A DNA stretch of 64,000 nt from Adiantum capillus-veneris (Eukaryota > Streptophyta > Polypodiopsida > Polypodiales > Pteridaceae), in NCBI GenBank assembly GCA_014529385.2, contig CM043960.1:30042396-30106395 (forward strand). Direction: 5' to 3'. The position numbers were made by a program, and so were the translations under genes. The notes beneath the pieces are model-generated. The model saw only the letters and a program-made list of their open reading frames with translations, did no database searches and was not told where the DNA came from. Shown piece after piece: positions 22,623 to 35,099 of this stretch (the stretch's first letter is position 1; each line of letters begins with the position of its first letter).

Positions 22623-23664
22623 ATGGCCATTACTCGAAGCGGAATGGATACTTCGCATGGAGGTGGTGAGCATGGAAGTGGCGAAGAAGAATTGTCCCCA
22701 CCAGGAGGTTTTTCCGACCCTCCCCCTTCCCCATCTACGCCAAGGATTTCACTAACTCCTATGGAGGCTTTCAACAAGATGATGATGGACAGGAAGTTAG
22801 AACGCGAAGCAAGAAAAGCAGAAAGGCCGACTTTGAGCGTGAGCCCAAGCAAGCGCGCTTGCCGGCCGACAAAAGAATTGCCGAATTGGATCGTGAACAC
22901 AAAGAAAGAATAACCGAATTCGATTGCAAATGCGAAGAAAGACAGTTAGAGCGTGAAGCACAGAGAGCCCAACACATGCAAGAGTTGGTCCTACTTTTTT
23001 CTAATGTAAAGGCGCAGATTGCAAAGAATCAAAAGAAGGAGACTCTCTTAGTCTTTTCTTCTCCAAAGCATGACACACATGATTTGCATGATAATGATAA
23101 GCATGATGATTTGCATAATAAAGACGTCATTGTTCACAAGGATGTGATTATTCACGAGCATAATGATGTGCATGACAAAGACGTCATTGTTCACAAGGAT
23201 GATGGTTTAGTTGATACTTTGTTTAGTCAAGCTAACCTCATTGCAGATTCGATCAATCATAAAGAACCGATCTTAGCTCTCGAGTCGAGGTCCCACGAAC
23301 CCCACAGCAAGTATTATGTGCGAGCATGATTAGTCAACAAGCATTGTTTGAGTGTTTCATTCGTGATAGTTTCCTGTATTTTAGTCACCGTTTTTATGTG
23401 ATCCCTTTTCATAGGGATGAAATATTGTACGATGAACACAATTCACTCATGATTGAGCACAGATGTATGCAGATTACTCATGAAAAGATGAAATGTTTGC
23501 ATTTAAGGAATTCGCATTCCATGTTTCTTCCTTGGTATGACACACTATCCAAAAGAGCACAAGAAGGATTGAGCATCAAGCATCGACATTTCCATAGTGA
23601 TTTGCCACAGTTGATTGATTTAGATCGAAAAGTCAAGATTCGACCCCATTGTGTGCGTGTTTGA
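22623..23664 (+). pseudogene. D interior coding stretches, gag-like or unknown
   Basis: Seen: a Gly/Pro/Glu-rich start (MAITRSGMDTSHGGGEHG), then a highly charged Arg/Glu/Lys coiled-coil region. An Asp/His-rich repeated part follows (KDVIVHKD occurs twice, with HDLHDNDKHDD before it). A further stretch to about 23,660 has no known domain. A zinc knuckle and all pol domains are absent from view. It could be a highly diverged gag or captured host sequence; I do not recognise it. Fossil. Confidence 0.5.
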
Positions 23665-24054
23665 TGAACGGTTTGGCACTCACTCTCTTTGTTCATCTAC
23701 ATTGCATGCACAGTCTTTAAAGAACTCTATAATTTTTCCAGCCACTTTACATGGAATGGGTCGTGTTTTTGTGTTGGAAGTGGTTTTGAGAGTTTTCATC
23801 CTCGGGAATTCTTGAAGAAGGTAGACGCATGACTATAGACGAAGTTGAAGCATCGAAGGAGCCACAAATGACTGTCGCTTTCAGAGCGGCCCAGAGAAGC
23901 AAGCGTTGCAGACCTTTATGAAGTTCAAGTATCACATGACCCACGCATCAGAGTTGGCCGGCGAAGAGTCCTTCCCAGGATTCCACGCACTGTTGGCGAT
24001 CTCCCACGACGCCATACAGTTCGGTACCAGTACCTCAGTTTGAAATTTAGGGGA

Positions 24055-25261
24055 TTTCGCGTCCAGATCTAACCCTATGTGTACGTGGACAAGCTACTTC
24101 ATGACTAGGGTTCACTTCAGTTCAGTTAGCTTAGGAAGTGTTCTGGCACTTTTGTGAGTCTGTTCACAGACCGTGCATGTCCAGGCACTTGGAGTAGATG
24201 CATATCCTCTGGTTGCATACAACATGATCATCAGCATTACCATCAGATTCCATCAGGAGCATTTTACAGTGCAGAAAACCTATTTTTCCTGTTTTAGCCA
24301 TTTTTTACTTATTATTTTGAAGTCTTTTTGTTAGGAAACTGGGTAGGGCAATTTGACAAGCAAGTATATAAGAAACCTAGCGATAGCATTATCTGGCAAA
24401 AGAGGCAACAAGGACCTGTGTCCAACAGTGCACCTTCTCAACAAGGAACCCCCCCTCCCCCCCCCCCCCCCCCCGCGTTTTTAGTCATCAACAAGAATCA
24501 ACCAGCGTTTTTCATCCATTGCAGATCAGCCCCAGCATTTTGCATTTGCAGACCAACCTGGCGACAGCAAACTCAGCAGATCCCCTAGCGTTTTTGCAAC
24601 AGGTCAGAAATCAGCCTAGCGTTTTTGGACAGCAGAACCCTTAGCGTTTTGCACATTCACCGCGACACACCCAGCACATGCATTAGCGTTTTACATTTTT
24701 AGCATCAAGAAACCGCAGAATAGCCCCGAACTTTGCAGATCTCACCTTCTCGCAGCAAATCCTCGCCGCACGGTTAGATCAGCCAAAGTTTGCAGATTCA
24801 ATCGGGACAACGCAGATTTCAGCATCTGCGTTTTCAACGCGTCATCGTCGCATCGTCGTCATCACCATCGTCACCGACATAGAGTCAAAATTCAGCCAAT
24901 ACCAGATTTGCAGATTTCAGCCATTAGCGTTTTCAGATTTCAGCCCGTCTCGTCGTCGTCCTCATTGTCGTCGACATCGTCGGCAAGTCCATAGCATTGT
25001 AGAGATTTGTGCAATCAATAGTAGACCGCTCTCGCCATAGAGAGTGAGGCCTTCGGAGCAGGGTTTGACAATTCTGGTTTCGTATTCTTCTCTCTCTATC
25101 TCTCAGCCTCAGCACCTTCATTCACTGTGTTTATCCACTTGTTTGTGATCATTTGCACTCTCTCACTAAAGGAACGGAAGGCTCTCCCTTCCGTAAGTAA
25201 AAGGAACCCTTGAGCACTCATCTTGAGCAAAGTTCAACTTTCACTTCCGTTGCACCTTACA
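24055..25261 (+). repeat. D 3' LTR
   Basis: 1,207 bp. It matches the left LTR throughout and carries a poly-C tract near 24,450-24,474 not seen in the left copy. Confidence 0.86.
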
Positions 25262-25506
25262 TTCAAGGTGCACGTGTACATGATTGCATTTGCAGAGATG
25301 CCTTCTTTTTGCATTCGCTGAAAACAGCCCGGAGTTGGCTGACCCTTTCCTTCACAATGCAAGCGTATGTGATAGCATCAAGAGAGGTTCGCATCCGCCA
25401 CAAACAGCCCATAACTTCTTGCCCGTGCCCCTCTTGAGCCTATGCAATAATTGATATGCTCCAAAGGACAACATTTTGGATAGGGCGATCCTCAAGTGTA
25501 GGTGAT
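25262..25506 (-). pseudogene. PPR array remnant between D and A2
   Basis: It resumes the cassette exactly where D interrupted it. The motif GATTGCATTTGCAGAGATGCC is followed by GAAAACAGCCCGGAG, as at 9209 and 10708. It ends at the A2 insertion (target GTGAT, 25502-25506). Confidence 0.8.
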
Positions 25507-26150
25507 TGTAACAGACTTGGACACTCCAAGTCGAGAATCTACCGCGACACCACAAAAGATCACTTCAAAACAGTTCATAGTTCACAATTGATTCGACACT
25601 CGCCCGGCGGAGTTCCGAGATATTGGCCCCAAAGACTAGCGCTCCTTTCGGTATTTCTTTTTGTATTAATCTATTGCAAAGTACAAGTGGGTAGCCGAGA
25701 CTCACTCTCAAACTCTGCGTCCAGATGCTCTGAGAAGTGAGAGCCCAACTACCTATATAAAGGTTTACAAGGGATGCCAAAAGCAGAGCCCCAAAAGCTT
25801 TAAAATCTGTCCCAAAAGCTGAAAATCAAAAGCTTGAAAAATAAAGCTAAAGAGGCTTCTCTCTCTCTGAACCTCTTGCATCAAATAAAGCAAAAAGGTT
25901 CTCTCTCTCTCTCAAGCTCTCTTGCATAGAAAAAGCAAGGCCCAAAAGCTCTCTCTTATTTGCGTAGCCAAAAGCAGAACACTGACTGACGTAAAATCCG
26001 CCACGATTTGCGGGCTGCCACGTCATCAACCGTACGGAGTTGCCACGTCAACATTTCGCGTCGTTTTCGGTTTTCTGCAACCAACCAGCCACATCACCAT
26101 TTCTTGCCAGAGGGTGTGTGTATGGACAGCCACGTCACCAAGTTGTGACA
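25507..26150 (-). repeat. A2 3' LTR
   Basis: 644 bp, TGTAACAGACTTGG ... AGTTGTGACA. A TATA-like box (complement of about 25753-25760) precedes the shared LTR block at 25622-25665 in the sense direction. Confidence 0.92.
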
Positions 26151-26851
26151 TAGGGCCCTCTTGAAAGCATTGTAATCGCCCTCGATTACGCCTACACAAC
26201 AGACAGAAGCCATGAACTGTCTTAACAAACACTGACTGTTAGTACCGACGCACTAGGAACAGACATCTAGCACATGTACCAATCGACAATCACATCACAC
26301 GACATCACAGGACATCACTTGATATCACATGAGAAATCACATTCAACATTCATTCGGATCTTAGACCATGATTTATCGGCATTGTAGTTAGCAATGGCAT
26401 CTAGATCCACTCAGGACCTCATAGATGCTCGATTGACTAACCTCTATTGCAACCATGTCTATTCGAGATCATTCAGACCAAAATGCTGCAGTCATTTCGT
26501 CTATCAATTCCTGCACTTAAAAACAAGTCAAGAACAAATCATTTTCATATTTTTTCCGGGATTCCATTTCATAAAGTCATATAGTAGAATATTGTCAGCT
26601 CTCAGTATCCCTGAAGCTCAAAGAGACATCACTGACTCTAGTATTCTAAAATCAAGGCATCTGTTGACAAAGGAGCAGAGTAACTTCCCTCTTGTGCAAC
26701 CCACTGCACCAGATCTCCGGCCAAGCTAAATCCGGGGTTCCATTTGGAGTAGACTATGCTAAACCAAAAGCTTCAAGGTAAAGGTTCACAATCTGAGGAG
26801 TATCTCCTAGGTCCTCCTCCTCCATCCACTTCGCATCCAATGCAGGATAGT
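26151..26851 (-). pseudogene. A2 3' interior up to the B1 insertion
   Basis: Aligns with A1 12280-12965. It is mostly 3' untranslated sequence and ends in the chromodomain coding part, where B1 entered (duplication ATAGT). Confidence 0.85.
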
Positions 26852-28328
26852 TGTCACGAGGACGTGGCAGTTGTTAACTATGTCACGAGGACGTGGCAAC
26901 TGTTAACCTTAGTTGTTAGTTTCTTTCCAATGATTTTTGTTTTATTTTTGAGACCCTCCTTTTGAAGTAGCAAACGGTCGAACATTGTATGGCCAATGTG
27001 AACGGTAGTTTCACCCGCAGACGGGAAGTTGTTGGCATTGGAATTCGTACAGTAAGAGGATGTCTAGGCTCAAAGCAAGATCATGTAGGTCCCCCCGTCT
27101 CACTTAGCAAGTTGGTGGATACTAGGAAGTGAACTCAATAAAGGCATAAAGTCAAGGTGGGACTACCAACAGAAAATAACCGACAGTTGGGCCACATTAC
27201 ACTTTTGGATGCGGTCCCAATGAGGATAGATGGTAAGATGACCAGTGGGAGCCCAACGGAATCATTTCCTAAAATTTAGGGAACTGCTATTTTGGGCCAT
27301 GAAATGTGTTCGCGTCATTACCTTCGGTATGACCAGCGGAACGTTTAACAACTCTGCCGCGAAGTCAACTGGGCAACCAGTCGGGAGATTTTTAGGCAGC
27401 AACCCCGAAACGGGCAAAAGCCTCTAATCGCGCCAAGTGGCAAATTTTCATGCACTTGCCTCATTCAAAAAATTAGGCGCTAAATTTTAAGCTGGGAAGA
27501 GGCCTCATTTGGTTTTTGTCACACAGGTTAATAGCTATGGAGTGCTTTCTTTCCCTCTCATGTACAGTGTGGTGCTAGGAGTGATGCCCTGCACGCTACA
27601 CACTGCTCTCTCTCCCCCCTACGTGCAGTTATGTGATGCCCCACAAGAGGGCTCTTCATTTGACTGATGTACAGCTGTGTGGGTTCATGCTTTTGTGCTG
27701 AGGCAAGAGCCTCCTTGAGCAGGAACAGGGGTAGCTGACTGCTACTCTAAAGCAAGCACCGGTGAGGGTCATAACCTCACCGGACGGGTGCGAAATCAGC
27801 ACTGTGTATGCACTGTAAATTGACTGTTTTTCAGCCATACGGACGCCAGAACCATTGGAAATCGTGCCCCACTGGCAGAGGACAATTAGGGGACTGTTTG
27901 GGGCTGAAAACAGAGCAAAAACCAGTAAATACAGCATGCTGTATTTACTGTTTTTGGACAGGAATCAAAGGGTATACGCCAGTAGAAGTGAATTCTAGCA
28001 GGGAAATTGGTTTCACGCAAGTTTTGGGGCTGTTATGCTGCCGAAATTTGGCCAAATCAAGTAGTATCTCGCGGGATACAGGTAAAGGATTCCCACGACT
28101 CTACTTTGTAATTTATCCTCTCAAAGAATAAAGAAATACCGAAAGGGGCGCCAATTTTGGGGCCTACAGGTTGTCGGCGTCTGCTTGGAGCATTCTAGCT
28201 TCCGAGCCGTGTGTGTACTTACGTGCTAATTCCCGTCACAGGTTTCCTTTGCACGTTCTCTCTGTGTGTATCTAAAGTAAAGAATTTCGGGTGAAAGCCA
28301 AAGCCTACCGCCCCACGGGCCGGTTTCA
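26852..28328 (+). repeat. B1 5' LTR
   Basis: 1,477 bp, TGTCACGAGG ... CCGGTTTCA, with AATAAAGAAATACCG at about 28127-28141. Confidence 0.93.
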
Positions 28329-28429
28329 AGGTTCCGTTGCCGGGACATCAATCACTTTTTCCTCAAAGAGTGAGCCTCGGTTGTTTTGGGTAAAGACACA
28401 GAGTACAAGAACGCGGGATTACACTATGG

Positions 28430-29900
28430 CCGACAAAGGGAAGGGCATCATGGAAGAGGGTTCCTCTTCAAAGGACAGACAGGAAATCCCTATGGTTTTC
28501 GAGATTGGCGAGAGCTAGTGTGTACCTCCTATCGATGTGAATGTCCCTCCAGTAGTACAAGGCTTTATGACTGGGCAACTTGAGGATGATGCGTTCAAGA
28601 CTCGGTTAGTTGCCGCGGTGAATGTCTTTTCGCAAAACTGGTGCAGAATCCAAAGTTTATGGAGTTCTTGCAATCACCACCAGTGCAACAGCAAAATAGG
28701 CAACCTACACCACGTACGGAGCTTGTTGAGGCTCAAGCCCAAGTACTTAATGCGACTCAGCAGGATAGGGAACACTCGCATGTTGCGGAGTCAAGGGCTC
28801 CAAAATAGGTTCCTCCCGTGCTTGAACAGATGGTTGTTCCACGAGTTATGCCAGTTCAGCCCGCCACCTTCAGAGCCCGCATGTTGTCTTGAATGGACAG
28901 GAAACTGGTTACCAAGCAATGCACCCAATTTTTCCACCACCCACGGTACATCCTGGGTATTTCGGGGGTGGATCAATATTCCAAAATATTGTTGGTTATG
29001 CGCTTGGAAGTTAGTCATAGATGACAGGAACAGTGTTTGGGGGTATGCAAGGCATGATGCCAAACCCCATGTATGGTAGTATCGGCATGCAACAAGGATT
29101 TCAGTGCAACCAGGGCCAGTTTGGGGTGCCACAAGGTCAGCAGCCAGATATCGCACCTCTGACGCAAAATGTGAATGCCAAGATGCTGATCATGCCTACT
29201 ACAGTGCCCATGTTGCAGACCATTCCTTATGACAACTTGGGGGCACTGGAGAAGCCGAAAGCTTACAAAGAAGGTGGTGCAATTGTAAAGTTCACTACTT
29301 TCAGTGGCTTTGAGGATAAAGCAAAGGCCCTCACTTTCCTCCAGCAGTTTGATAAAGCTTATGCAGGAGGGAATTTTACAGAGGCCTCTAAGGTCAAGAA
29401 AGCTGCCACTTTCTTAAAGGACAATGCGCTTACATGGTGGACGACATTGTTAATGCAAGGACAGATACCCGCCACTTGCGTTTACTTCAAGCAAATGTTT
29501 GCATCTGCTTGGCTGTCAAATGAATTTAAAGCCGACGTCATGACAGATTGACACCAACTTACTTCGGCTACATGCAAGAGCTTGTTGGAGTACAATCGGA
29601 GGTTTTGTAAAGCGTTACTCTCAATGACCTCCTATAGATTTGTGTCGTTGATAGAGCAGATAGAGAAGCATTGTTGTGGGCTGCCTAAAAGCTTTGTTGT
29701 AGAGAAGCGTCACAAGGGTCGGAAAAGGCCACCAAAGACAAGGATTCAGCCGGGACTTCTGGAGCGCAGGCAAAGAAACAGAAAAGCTCGCTGGAGGAAA
29801 AGAAGGTCCTAATGGCTGAAAATAAATGCTTTTTATGTGAGCAGCCTGGTCACTTTGCTACCAATTGTCCACAAAGGAAAAGAGCAGCTAACTCAGAGGA
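28430..29900 (+). pseudogene. B1 gag region
   Basis: It starts near MADKGKGIMEEGSSSKD. Met/Gly/Gln/Pro-rich sequence follows, then a capsid-like helical part (FSGFEDKAKALTFLQQFD, NALTWWTTLL) and a CCHC knuckle near 29,830. Known: gag packages the element RNA. Fossil, broken. Confidence 0.8.
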
Positions 29901-30530
29901 TAAAGACGACCAGAAAGGCAAGAAGCCTAAACCCACGGCAGGTTTGGTGCCAGGCCCAATACAGATGCCAATGAGTTATGCAGGGCATGGGGTAAAGTTA
30001 GGGATCAAACAGCACTCATCTTCTTTGATCCAGGTGCCAAAGCCAACTTTATCTCACCAATGTTAGCTATGAAGCTGGGCATCAAAGCTGAAGAGATGGG
30101 GTACACAGCACATGCAGGGTTGGCATGTCCTGGCGACTCAGAGTGTGTTACTCCCATTATTGGAAAGTTGTGTCTGCATATTCAGTCATATGTGGATACG
30201 GAAGAGTTTTATATCATGCCATTGGAGCGATGCGCTACTTGGGATTCCCTGGATGTTCCCTGGCAAGACGATCACCCTTCAGTATAGGGGCAAAACTCAT
30301 GTTTTGGATGTAAAGCTCAAAGGGGAGTCTGTCCCTATTGTATCTGCTTCTGCTATCACTTCTATAATAAAGAATCATCATTCTGTGTACTTGATTTTTG
30401 CACGTGCTGTCTCAGATAGTGATCAATCCAATTTATCTGTGTTAGATAAAGAAAGGTCAGCATTTTTGCATTTTCTGATTCATTACCGTCGCAATTACCG
30501 CCAGAAAAACCTGAGGACCATCGGATAGAT

Positions 30531-31807
30531 TTGGTGCTAGGGTGTAGCCCACCAAATAGACCTTCCTACAGGGTTAGTGCGGCGCAACAGAAAGAGATTA
30601 TGGGCCAGGTTGAGGAGTTATTAGAGAAGGGGCTGATTCAGCCTAGTTCTTCACCCTTTTGCTCCCTAGTGCTCCTAGTGCAGAAGGAGGATGGCTCATG
30701 GCGCATGTGTATTAATTACCGTGCATTGAATAAGAATACAATCAAGAATAGGTTTCCTATTCCTCGAATTGATGATATTCTTGATCGTTTAGAGGGTGCT
30801 GCAATTTTCAGCAGGATAGACCTTAAGAGTGGGTACCATCAGATTCGTATAAGGCCAGAGGATGTGCACAAGACTGCGTTCAGAACGACATTTGGTCTTT
30901 ATGAGTTCTTAGTGATGCCGTTTGGTCTAACAAATGCTCCTGCCACGTTCAACAAATGATGGACCAGATTTTCCACTCGCATCAACAGTTTGTTGGAACG
31001 TTCTTCGATGACATGATAGTCTATTCGAAGAATGAAGAGGAGCATAGGCGTCACTTGACCATTGTGTTCAAAGAGCTGCGCAGTCAACACAGGCTACTTG
31101 TCAATCCTAAGAAAAGTGAATTCTTCTTGGGCCACATAGTCTCAAAGGATGGTGTCAGAATGGATCCCACAAAGGTCGAAGCTATTAAGACATGGCCAGA
31201 CTTGAAGACTGTGCACGATGTCAGAAGCTTCTTGGGATTGTGCTCCTACTATAGAAGGTTTATCAACAATTTTGCAGAGATAGCATCGCCTCTTCACGCA
31301 TTGCAAAAGAAAGAGGTCACTTTCAGATGGACCCAAAAAGAGATTTCAGCTTTTAGTCTCTTAAAGGAACAGTTGACTTCAGATCCAGTAATTGTTTTGC
31401 CAGACCTCAGGAAGTCATTTGTGGTCGAGTGTGACGCGTGTGGCAGTAGCATCAGAGCAGTGCTAATGCAAGATGGACGGGTAGTAGTTTATGAAAGCCG
31501 AATTTTGCAAGGGCCAGAGAGGACTATGCAAGTCTATGAGAAAGAGCTCTTGGTCGTGATTCATGCGCTTTCTAGCTGGAAGCACTACCTCTTAGATGCT
31601 GATTTTGTTGTTCAAACAGATCATCAGACCTTGCGATACTTCTTGACACAGTCAAAGTTATCCAAAAAGCATATGCGATGGGCAAACATTCTTACTATGT
31701 TCCACTTCCAGATTATGAATGTGGAAGGCAAGAAGAATGTTGTGGCTGATGCGTTAACAAGAAAGCCACAAATTTCAGTTGTGTCAATTCCTTATCATCA
31801 TGAGTAG
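30531..31807 (+). pseudogene. B1 reverse transcriptase and RNase H region
   Basis: RT motifs: [48 protein letters not shown], then the catalytic-site region FVGTFFDDMIVYSK. RNase H: VVYESRILQGPERTMQVYEKE and QTDHQTLRYFL. Fossil, broken. Confidence 0.88.
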
Positions 31808-31928
31808 ATGACATGAAGGAACAGTATGCTACTGATGAAGATTTTGCAAGGATCTTTGAACAGTTGCAAGGGCAACATCATGAGCACTACCTCCTCAGAG
31901 ATGGTTTTATGATGATGCATGGCAGACT

Positions 31929-33469
31929 TTGTCACTAGGCCATTGCGACATAAGGTCATGGAAGAGTCATGTCCCACCGCATGCAGGGCATCGTGGTATT
32001 GATGAAACAGTTAAAGCGGTAGAGACATTCTTCTATTGGCCTACCTTGAGGAGAGATGCGGATGCCTTTGTGCGAGCATGTATAATTTGCCAAAAGGTCA
32101 AGTTTGACAGGCAAAAGGCACCAGGGTTGTTACAACCACTGCCGATTCCAGATAAGCCATGGGAAAGCATTGCTATGGACTTTATCTTTTATCTTCCAAG
32201 AGCGCCAACAGGGAATGATGGTATATGGACCATTATCTGCAGGTTCAGCAAGCAAGCCCATTTTATCGCTGTCAGGAAGAAGATAAAATCTGATCAGATG
32301 GCACGCTTATATGGACCATTATCTGCAGGTTCAGCAAGCAGGCCCATTTTATCGCTGTCAGGAAGAAGATAAAATCTCATCAGATCGACCATTATCTGTA
32401 GGTTCAGCAAGCAGGCCCATTTTATCGTTGTCAGGAAGAAGATAAAATCTGATCAGATGGCACGCTTGTTCATGTACAATGTGTTTAAGTACCATGGTAT
32501 GCCACAATCAATTGTCAGTGATCGTGATCCTCGCATGACCAGTTTGTTCTGGAGAGGATTGTTTGAGAACATGGGCACTACGCTCAAGTTCTCGTCTTCG
32601 TTTCATCCACAAACTAATGGACAGACAGAAGAGGCTAATTCTACTGTCTTAGATCTGCTGAAATGCTATGTGTCAGATAATAAAGGCAAGTGGGAACAGT
32701 ATTTGCCTATGCTTGAGTATACGTACAATAATACGGTGCATTCGTCAACTAGCAAAGCACCTTTTGAGATTGTTTTGAAGGCGGCAAAAAAGTTCCTGTC
32801 ATTTTACATACAAAGGACAAGATCTTTGAGGCAGATCGATATGTTGAGAACATGAATGAAATGTATAAGAAAATTCAAGTTGCCTTCGAGAAGACTCGGG
32901 CAAAGCAGAAAAAGGCTGCTGATCGTCACCGTCGTGAATTGCTGTTATCACCTGGTGACTGGGTATTGTTAAGGTTCAAAAAGGCAAGGTTAAAGAAGAT
33001 GAAGGGCAAGGAACAACTGTTTCCTAAGCTCAGTATGCATTACTATGGGCCTTTTCAAGTGCTTGACAAGATCAGTGATATGGCTTACAGGCTGAAATTG
33101 CCTGATGCATGGAAGATTCGCAATGCGTTTCACGTGAGTCTTCTAAAACCCTTCATGGGTGATGTGCTAGATGAGGATCAGCCAAAAGTTGAGGAACTTG
33201 ATGAGATCCTAGTACTTGAGCAAGTTTTGGCACACAAGGACAAAAAAGTTAAAGGACAAGTTGCAAGACGTTATTTGGTGAAGTTCAAGAACTATCCGCC
33301 TATGGATGCAAAGTGGATGGAAGAGCATGAACTATTAGAGTCACCAAATGTATTGCAGCTTTACCTTGAAGCCTTTGGGTTACAACCTACTTATGCCCCA
33401 ACCCAACGTGTGCAAAGGGGGGGTAATGATAGAGCTAGCACAACAAATGTACATATGAATTCAGTGTAA
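31929..33469 (+). pseudogene. B1 integrase and chromodomain region
   Basis: The zinc-binding part includes GHRGIDETVKAVETFFYWP and CIICQKVKFDRQKAP. The catalytic part includes SIVSDRDPRMTSLFW and PQTNGQTEEANS. The tail has MHYYGPFQVLDKISDMAYRL and a chromodomain with LVKFKNYPPMDAKWMEE. Fossil, broken. Confidence 0.87.
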
Positions 33470-33635
33470 TAGATGGAAATGACAAAAGTATGAAGGTCTC
33501 ATAAAGTCATTTGTATCTATGTGTACGACCTTTCTTGCGGATACATCGATGAGATAAAAGAGTGTTGATAGCACAAGATCATCAGTGGCGTGTATTTATG
33601 GTATGCAATCGAGGAAGTTTGCGATGAGGGGGGTA

Positions 33636-35099
33636 TGTCACAAGGACGTGGCAGCTGTTAACTATGTCACGAGGACGTGGCAACTGCTAACCTTAGTTGT
33701 TGGTTTCTTTCCAATGATTTTTGTTTTATTTTTGAGACCCTCTTTTTGAAGTAGCAAACGGTCGGACATTGTATGGCCGATGTGAACGATAGTTTCACCC
33801 GCAGACGGGAGGTGGTCGGCACTGGAATTCGTATAGTAAGAGGATGTCTAGGCTCAGAGCAAGATCATGTAGGTCCACCGTCGCACTTAGCAAGTTGGTG
33901 GGATACTAGGAAGTGAACTCAATAAAGGCATAAAGTCAAGGTGAAAGTATCCGACAGTTGGGCCACATTACACTTTTGGATACGGTCCCAATGAGGATAG
34001 ATGGTAAGATGACCAGTGGGAGCCCAACGGAATCATTTCCTAAAATTTAGGGAACTGCTATTTTGGGCCATGAAATGTGTTCGCGTCATTACCTTCGGTA
34101 TGACCAGCGGAACGTTTAACAACTCTGCCGCGAAGTCAACTGGGCAACCAGTCGGGAGATTTTTAGGCAGCAACCCCGAAACGGGCAAAAGCCTCTAATC
34201 GCGCCAAGTGGCAAATTTTCATGCACTTGCCTCATTCAAAAAATTAGGCGCTAAATTTTAAGCTGGGAAGAGGCCTCATTTGGTTTTTGTCACACAGGTT
34301 AATAGCTATGGAGTGCTTTCTTTCCCTCTCATGTACAGTGTGGTGCTAGGAGTGATGCCCTGCACGCTACACACTGCTCTCTCTCCCCCCTACGTGCAGT
34401 TATGTGATGCCCCACAAGAGGGCTCTTCATTTGACTGATGTACAGCTGTGTGGGTTCATGCTTTTGTGCTGAGGCAAGAGCCTCCTTGAGCAGGAACAGG
34501 GGTAGCTGACTGCTACTCTAAAGCAAGCACCGGTGAGGGTCATAACCTCACCGGACGGGTGCGAAATCAGCACTGTGTATGCACTGTAAATTGACTGTTT
34601 TTCAGCCATACGGACGCCAGAACCATTGGAAATCGTGCCCCACTGGCAGAGGACAATTAGGGGACTGTTTGGGGCTGAAAACAGAGCAAAAACCAGTAAA
34701 TACAGCATGCTGTATTTACTGTTTTTGGACAGGAATCAAAGGGTATACGCCAGTAGAAGTGAATTCTAGCAGGGAAATTGGTTTCACGCAAGTTTTGGGG
34801 CTGTTATGCTGCCGAAATTTGGCCAAATCAAGTAGTATCTCGCGGGATACAGGTAAAGGATTCCCACGACTCTACTTTGTAATTTATCCTCTCAAAGAAT
34901 AAAGAAATACCGAAAGGGGCGCCAATTTTGGGGCCTACAGATTGTCGGCATCTGCTCGGAGCATTCTAGCTTCCGAGCCATGTGTGTACTTGAGTGCTAA
35001 TTCCTGTCACAGGTTTCCTTTGCACGTTCTCTCTGTGTGTATCTAAAGTAAAGAATTTCGGGTGAAAGCCAAAGCCTACCGCCCCACGGGCCGGTTTCA
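33636..35099 (+). repeat. B1 3' LTR
   Basis: 1,464 bp, TGTCACAAGG ... CCGGTTTCA. About 33983-34939 reads as identical to 27212-28168 of the 5' LTR. Confidence 0.93.

Larger units (their letters stand above)
20995..25261 (+). mobile_element. D: non-autonomous LTR retrotransposon without pol
   Basis: LTRs at 20995-22187 and 24055-25261, with TTCAA duplicated at 20990-20994 and 25262-25266. A primer site like TTGATATCAGAGC follows the left LTR (from 22188) and a short purine-rich stretch precedes the right one. The interior of about 1.87 kb has no protease, RT, RNase H or integrase. It holds open stretches for a charged coiled-coil protein (about 22,620-23,330) and others of unknown type. The LTRs carry degenerate TAGCGTTTT repeats and differ by several percent, so it is moderately old. 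It must have been mobilised by a partner element (inference). Confidence 0.88.
26852..35099 (+). mobile_element. B1: full-length gypsy chromodomain element inside A2
   Basis: 8,248 bp with 5-bp duplication ATAGT (26847-26851, 35100-35104). LTRs at 26852-28328 and 33636-35099. A primer-site-like sequence GGTTCCGTTGCCGGGA follows the 5' LTR, and a purine tract GATGAGGGGGGTA precedes the 3' LTR. Parts on the + strand: gag about 28,420-29,900 with knuckle CFLCEQPGHFATNCPQRK near 29,830; protease about 30,000-30,400; RT about 30,530-31,200; RNase H about 31,380-31,800; integrase about 31,930-32,800; chromodomain about 33,170-33,400. Several breaks. The LTR middle parts are almost identical, but their ends differ by about 5-6%. 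Confidence 0.94.

Noticed and set aside
27245-27427. Identical 60-, 93- and 107-codon frames in both B1 LTRs as genes
   Set aside because: They are duplicated only because the LTRs are near-identical there; no known domain and frames on both strands.
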